This document shows positions 61,813 through 64,000 of a DNA stretch of 64,000 nucleotides, in pieces (within the stretch, counting starts at the first letter, position 1; each line of letters opens with the position of its first letter). The stretch lies in contig CAJNOJ010000069.1 in assembly GCA_905250025.1 (NCBI GenBank), positions 192,458 through 256,457 on the forward strand, read 5' to 3'. The notes beneath the pieces were generated by a model. That model did no database searches. It was given only the letters and a program-made list of their open reading frames with translations, and was not told the DNA's origin. A program made the position numbers and the translations under genes. The DNA comes from Adineta ricciae (taxonomy: Eukaryota; Rotifera; Eurotatoria; Adinetida; Adinetidae).

Positions 61813-62583
61813 TTAGGAACTAAGTAAACGTTGAGTTGTTTGGGTGACTTTATTTTCAATATCTGTTACATTTGTATCAACGAAAGCCAACATTTTGAAA
61901 CACGAGTCCAATGTTTTTGTTAATTGCTTGATATTTTGTTCGTTAATCAATGTTGGATCAGTCGATTGACTGGTTGATGTTACATCCTGTTCTTGATCAT
62001 TGTCATCATCTTGCTCGTTCATTTTATCAACGATTTCTTGTAAATCTTTAGTTGAACATTTTACTAACGAATCTAATTGTTCCATTAATTGAAAGTTTTT
62101 CATACGTTCGTTGAATGTTAATGGTAAGTTTTGATTGAGATACATATTTTGTTGTTGAATTGAATAGATGTCTTGTTGCAAGGGCGGTAATTGTAGAATA
62201 TCGTTTTCTAGACTTTGTAGATTCATTTCCAATTCTTTTTCATGTGTATCCAATAGTTTCAATTCATCCTGTAAGTGATTTTGTTGTAATTGCATCTGAT
62301 TGATATCACGTTGAACTGATTGTAAAGTCTCGCGATATGTCGCCAAGTCTACATCACGTTGTCGAACTGATTGAGACAGATTTTCGTAAGATAAACGATG
62401 TTTCGTGTCGAAATCAGTTTGCCATTTAGTCAATAGACGTTCTAAATCACGATAAGTACGTGTGACCGGTTTTGCCGCTGTTGCTGCTGCCGTTGTCGTC
62501 GTCGTCGTTGGAAGTGTGCTTGCAGTCGTACCTGTTGCTGTAATGCTTGTTGTACTAGTTGCTGGATTGAAAAAGAAACTCAT
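61813..62583 (-). CDS. Nup62-type coiled-coil protein, no FG repeats (copy b)
   Basis: Single exon, 256 residues. A Thr/Ala-rich start (residues 1-38) precedes a heptad-rich coiled coil that follows the Nup62/Nsp1 C-terminal pattern: TYRDLERLLTKWQTDFDTKH (compare the Nup62 LEGLINKW element), a second helix block around residues 85-130, MEQLDSLVKCSTKDLQEIVDKMNEQ, and LTKTLDSCFKMLAFVDTNVTDIENKV. In Nup62 this part assembles with Nup54 and Nup58 in the central channel of the nuclear pore. The FG-repeat domain that forms the permeability barrier is missing here. It may be a structural paralog or the coiled-coil half of a split gene. TTTTCTAG stands directly before the ATG. Confidence 0.65.
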   Translation of the reverse strand: MSFFFNPATSTTSITATGTTASTLPTTTTTTAAATAAKPVTRTYRDLERLLTKWQTDFDTKHRLSYENLSQSVRQRDVDLATYRETLQSVQRDINQMQLQQNHLQDELKLLDTHEKELEMNLQSLENDILQLPPLQQDIYSIQQQNMYLNQNLPLTFNERMKNFQLMEQLDSLVKCSTKDLQEIVDKMNEQDDDNDQEQDVTSTSQSTDPTLINEQNIKQLTKTLDSCFKMLAFVDTNVTDIENKVTQTTQRLLSS

Positions 62584-62613
62584 CTAGAAAATCACAGAGC
62601 AAAAAGTAAATGT
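62584..62613 (-). promoter_or_regulatory. 30-bp intercistronic spacer with 3' splice site
   Basis: On the minus strand, AATAAA overlapping the upstream stop is followed by a T-rich tract ending TTTTCTAG directly before the ATG of the next gene. There is no room for a promoter. This is the layout expected of a trans-spliced operon, or of a cis intron whose donor lies in the upstream gene. Confidence 0.45.
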
Positions 62614-63165
62614 TTATTCAATTTTTATTTGTTTAATTGTTTCTTGAAGATTATGAACGTCATGAAAGCATGTTTGTAATTCATCTGTAGTTTTCAAAAT
62701 GGAATGATCTGTGTTGATCTGAAGGGCGTTATTAATTTGCTTCATCGTTTGATCAAGTTCGTTGAGATGTGTATCGACTGAATCCATCAGTTCGTAGGTG
62801 ATCGAACGATCTTGATCAGTTTTTAGATTACAACGAATGTTGGGTAGAAGAGATTTACTGTCGGCATTCAATTGTTCAACGCTAGTTTCAAGTTCATCAT
62901 TGTATTTTGCTAGTGTTTGAACTGACAGCTGGAATTGTTGCAAGTTTTTTTCAAGATTGGCTAATAAATTCTGCGTTTGAATGATCGAGTTGGTTGTTTG
63001 ATTAAGAGATTGTTGTTTCTGTTCGAGTTGATTGGCAAATTGTAGTAGATGTTCTTCATTTCGCAATAAATTTTGGTGCCATTCGTCGATGACTTGTTGT
63101 AAATCATCTGTCGTTTTATTTGGCTTATTGAGAATTGCTGAAATCGAACCGTTTATCGAAGACAT
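62614..63165 (-). CDS. Nup62-like coiled-coil protein, no FG repeats (copy a)
   Basis: Single exon, 183 residues, nearly all coiled coil. TTDDLQQVIDEWHQNLLRNE matches the first helix of copy b (LERLLTKWQTDFDTKH), and YELMDSVDTHLNELDQTMKQI matches its later MEQLDSLVKCSTKDLQEI block, so the two genes look like tandem paralogs of the Nup62 C-terminal domain. There is no FG repeat, signal or membrane segment. The stop codon overlaps a polyadenylation signal (AATAAA), and the next gene starts 30 bp downstream. Such a short spacing suggests one precursor RNA. The Nup62 relationship is weaker than for copy b, and other coiled-coil families cannot be excluded by eye. Confidence 0.5.
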   Translation of the reverse strand: MSSINGSISAILNKPNKTTDDLQQVIDEWHQNLLRNEEHLLQFANQLEQKQQSLNQTTNSIIQTQNLLANLEKNLQQFQLSVQTLAKYNDELETSVEQLNADSKSLLPNIRCNLKTDQDRSITYELMDSVDTHLNELDQTMKQINNALQINTDHSILKTTDELQTCFHDVHNLQETIKQIKIE

Positions 63166-64000
63166 CTGGGTTTTTCTCGTTGGTTGTGAAATGAAAATGT
63201 TTTATGCATTAGACAGATAGATATGAAGAACAAAGAATCGATTGGATGTATTTCGCCTTAAGAATATAAACAACTTCATGATAGATGTCACTAGCAACAG
63301 AGGAAGTTCGTTACGTCGAAATTTTAACACGGAAGTCTTTATTCAATGCACTGATTTATTCCTTGCTATAAGAAGTGAAATTTTCATGTTCGATTGGTCA
63401 ACAGTTGTTGAAACATGTTATGATTAACGACCGTGTCTCAATATTTAAAAGACTTTTACTGTTTATTTGCACTTTTCATATGACGAGAAACACTAAAAGC
63501 TTTCTTTTGTAAAATCAATAGTTTTAGTCTTTCTCCGCGCTTTTTTTTCTCAAAAGAAAGACTTTCAACGGCAATTCATCAACAATACGAGTCATCTGTA
63601 TCTTCACACCGTCAGAACAGAAAGAAATCGAGTTGTTACAAGCAACAACATCATACGAAATGACTCTTTTTTCTTTACTTTTCTTTCACCTTTGCTACCA
63701 CAACAGTCAGACTGTTTTTTTTCAGCGTTGCAACTCATTTCTTTATCATTGAAAACAACAGAAAGGTGTTGTATGTTCATTCGAGCATAGCTCATATGTG
63801 ACTACTAAACACAAGGAATATCATAATATGAATCAACCGGCGTCAACTCATGAATAACACAGGTTGTTTCGCTGTACTGGCAACAGTTACCGAGAGAATT
63901 CGTATATTTATTTTGTAATAAAAGAAAAAAATCTGCGTAGGAAGTAATCAACAACAGAATGATTATTTCAAAACATGAATAGAAGATACGAAAAGATAAG
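63166..64000. other. Region upstream of the Nup62-like genes, no gene seen
   Basis: AT-rich DNA that should hold the promoter for the four-gene minus-strand run. A 63-codon minus-strand frame at 63604-63795 shows no family signature. Confidence 0.4.

Overview
The window is nuclear DNA from an invertebrate animal. It is AT-rich and densely packed. Most introns are only 45-80 bp and genes sit a few hundred bases apart on both strands. The gene content is metazoan: a calcium channel alpha2/delta subunit, BCL9/Legless, RasGRP, a DPP6/DPP10-type protein, fuseless, CUL3, ATG9, Myt1, TTK and PDK. Short introns, compact spacing and several head-to-tail gene runs suggest a small-genome lophotrochozoan. 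A bdelloid rotifer is my best guess, but this is inference and not proven by the sequence. Almost every model below was built by joining open segments across GT..AG introns and checking that the phase is kept.

Layout. 1-2 kb: no gene seen. 2.1-4.3 kb, minus strand: a doubtful one-TM ORF, CKS1 and a Rac-type GTPase. 5.1-8.1 kb, plus: ATG9. 8.5-10.2 kb, minus: a possible CABIT-domain adaptor. 10.7-17.9 kb, minus: CUL3, with a complete alpha2/delta gene (plus strand, 13.5-17.3 kb) inside one CUL3 intron. 18-22.4 kb: low-complexity, pyrimidine-rich upstream DNA. 22.4-26 kb, plus: BCL9/Legless. 26.8-29 kb, plus: Myt1-like kinase. 30.5-32.1 kb, plus: fuseless-like membrane protein. 33.2-33.9 kb, plus: DEP-domain protein. 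34.6-37.9 kb, plus: aromatic amino acid decarboxylase. 39.4-44.9 kb, plus: DPP6/DPP10-like pseudo-peptidase. 47.8-51.9 kb, plus: RasGRP. 52.8-54.1 kb, minus: TTK/Mps1-like kinase. 54.9-57.2 kb, plus: two tandem Rap GTPases. 57.4-63.2 kb, minus: two tandem PDK genes and two tandem Nup62-type coiled-coil genes, closely packed and possibly co-transcribed.

Themes. Small-GTPase signalling recurs (Rac, two Raps, and RasGRP, whose family activates Ras/Rap). Cell-cycle control recurs too (CKS1, Myt1, TTK, CUL3). These are unlinked housekeeping or developmental genes, not a pathway cluster. The most unusual features are the antisense gene inside CUL3, a DPP family member that has lost its serine nucleophile motif and has two possible first exons, FG-free Nup62 paralogs, and a four-gene same-strand run whose spacers look like trans-splicing sites.

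A single N at 12946 is flanked by two perfect 221-bp copies. This is an unmerged contig overlap that falsely duplicates one CUL3 exon. I saw no transposon, tRNA, rRNA or CRISPR array.
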